6,202 nucleotides of DNA from JBLKSS01 sp047607725. Its GTDB lineage: Bacteria > Pseudomonadota > Gammaproteobacteria > Enterobacterales > Enterobacteriaceae. This document shows, one piece after another, positions 5,537-6,202 of the stretch. How positions within the stretch are numbered: position 1 is the stretch's first letter; every line of letters starts with the position of its first letter. Location of the stretch: the NCBI RefSeq assembly GCF_047607725.1, contig NZ_JBLKSS010000201.1:1-6202 (forward strand), in the 5' to 3' direction. The notes under the pieces are model-generated. The model worked only from the letters and a program-made list of their open reading frames with translations, searched no databases and was not told where the DNA came from. The position numbers were made by a program, and so were the translations under genes.

Positions 5537-6064
5537 AACCGCGGCGCGGCCCCCAGCGCTGTTGCGCCTTAATTACCTCATCGGCAAGCTGCCGCGGCGC
5601 CGCAGCATAGTGCTTAAACTCCATCGTATAAGTCGAGTGCCCTTGGGACATCGAACGCAATACGGTGGAATAGCCGAACATCTCGGCCCGCGGCACCTCG
5701 GCGCGGATAAGTTTACTGCCGGCGATATCTTCCATCCCCTGCCCCATACCGCGCCGTGAGGAAAGATCCCCCATCACGTTGCCCATAAATTCCTCCGGCG
5801 TCTCGACCTCCACCGCCATCATCGGCTCCAGCAGCACGGGGGATGCTCGGCGCATACCCTTCTTGAAGGCCATCGATGCCGCCATGCGGAACGCGTTTTC
5901 GTTGGAGTCCACCTCATGGTAGGAACCGAATACCAGCGTCACTTTGACATCCACCACCTGGTAACCGCCGAGTACGCCGGTTACCAGGGTTTCTTGGATA
6001 CCTTTATCCACGGCCGGGATATACTCCCGTGGTACCACGCCGCCCTTAATATCATCGATAAAGG

Positions 6065-6086
6065 GTAAGCGTACGCCCAGCGCCGT
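6065..6086 (+). repeat. IS66 terminal inverted repeat (right end)
   Basis: It begins GTAAGCGTACGCCC and is identical, as reverse complement, to 116-137. The first base marks the junction with EF-G coding sequence. Confidence 0.9.
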
Positions 6087-6094
6087 ATTGACAG

Positions 6095-6202
6095 TTATTC
6101 AGCAGGGATGGTGAGGTTCCACGGCAGGAGCTCTTTGATTTTGTTGATGGGATGATCCGCGATAATCGCCAGCACATGGCGCAGATACGCTTCCGGCTCC
6201 AC
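6095..6202 (-). CDS. tnpC: IS66 transposase TnpC, C-terminal 35 residues
   Basis: Reading from the window edge, the frame gives VEPEAYLRHVLAIIADHPIN, KIKELLPWNLTIPAE and TAA (6095-6097). Motifs of the type EAYLRHVLxxIxxHPxNxI-xELLPWN are the usual ending of IS66 TnpC transposases (DDE type). The stop lies 9 bp from the terminal repeat, as expected for tnpC as the last gene of the element. The catalytic part lies outside the window, so intactness cannot be judged. Confidence 0.9.
   Translation of the reverse strand: MEPEAYLRHVLAIIADHPINKIKELLPWNLTIPAE

Larger units (their letters stand above)
5376..6064 (-). pseudogene. fusA: elongation factor G paralogue, C-terminal fragment
   Basis: EF-G is the GTPase that drives ribosomal translocation. 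Only the end of domain IV and domain V remain: FIDDIKGGVVPREYIPAVDK, GSYHEVDSNENAFRMAASMA, SPVLLEPMMAVEVETPEEF, GDLSSRRG, AEMFGYSTVLRSMSQGHSTY and TMEFKHYAAAPRQLADEVI. The GTPase domain and domains II-III are cut off by the IS66 element at 6065; the missing part should lie beyond it. Homology ends near 5559 (DEVIKAQQ). The frame runs 60 more codons to a TGA at 5376-5378 with sequence absent from the family, so the native stop is probably lost by frameshift. The sequence looks diverged from E. coli FusA, and no tufA follows as in the str operon, so this is probably a second EF-G copy and dispensable. A GTG at 6038 is not a real start. Confidence 0.85.
6065..6202 (-). mobile_element. IS66-family element, tnpC-side (right) end, partial
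   Basis: The 22-bp terminal repeat (6065-6086) abuts the EF-G fragment, and the end of tnpC lies inside it. The element is in the same orientation as the left one, reading leftwards, and continues off the window. The expected 8-bp target duplication on this side is 6057-6064 (gataaagg). Confidence 0.9.

Overview
The window looks like a stretch of a decaying enterobacterial genome, most likely a Sodalis-type insect endosymbiont. The host genes are enterobacterial in type: a YhjX-like transporter, QueH, a DUF2076 protein and an EF-G paralogue. Three of the four recognisable host genes are broken, yet each still reads as nearly complete protein, so the decay is recent. Insertion sequences of the IS66 and IS21 families take up a large share of the DNA. 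From memory, this combination fits the weevil symbiont Sodalis pierantonius and its relatives, but the organism assignment is inference.

Layout. Positions 1-137 are the tnpA-side end of an IS66-family element, and 6065-6202 are the tnpC-side end of another; both are transcribed leftwards, so the segment between them is bracketed by directly oriented IS66 ends. Positions 138-1253 are GC-rich and hold no gene I can recognise. Positions 1258-1901 are a palindromic IS21-family derivative in which both termini are the istA-proximal end, inserted into the last codons of yhjX. yhjX runs leftwards from 3064 to 1902, with a one-base deletion near codon 18 and its last codons displaced to the far side of the insertion. 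A well-matched YpdB-type operator lies upstream of it. Positions 3214-3686 are gene-poor but hold a possible small RNA: a perfect TATAAT followed by a long rod-like hairpin and six T. queH (4340-3687, minus) is the only host gene that appears fully intact. A DUF2076 gene (4581-5299, plus) has one nonsense codon and one frameshift. Three 25-bp tandem repeats start at its stop codon. Two GC-rich hairpins follow, and then the 3' part of an EF-G gene (minus), cut by the right-hand IS66.

How the parts relate. No operon-like functional system is visible. queH and the DUF2076 gene diverge from a shared intergenic region, while the DUF2076 gene and the EF-G fragment converge. The EF-G copy lacks a tufA neighbour, so it is probably not the str-operon fusA. 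The most unusual structure is the double-left-ended IS21 palindrome with apparent target duplication. I found no CRISPR array, tRNA or rRNA, and no convincing new defence or biosynthetic system.
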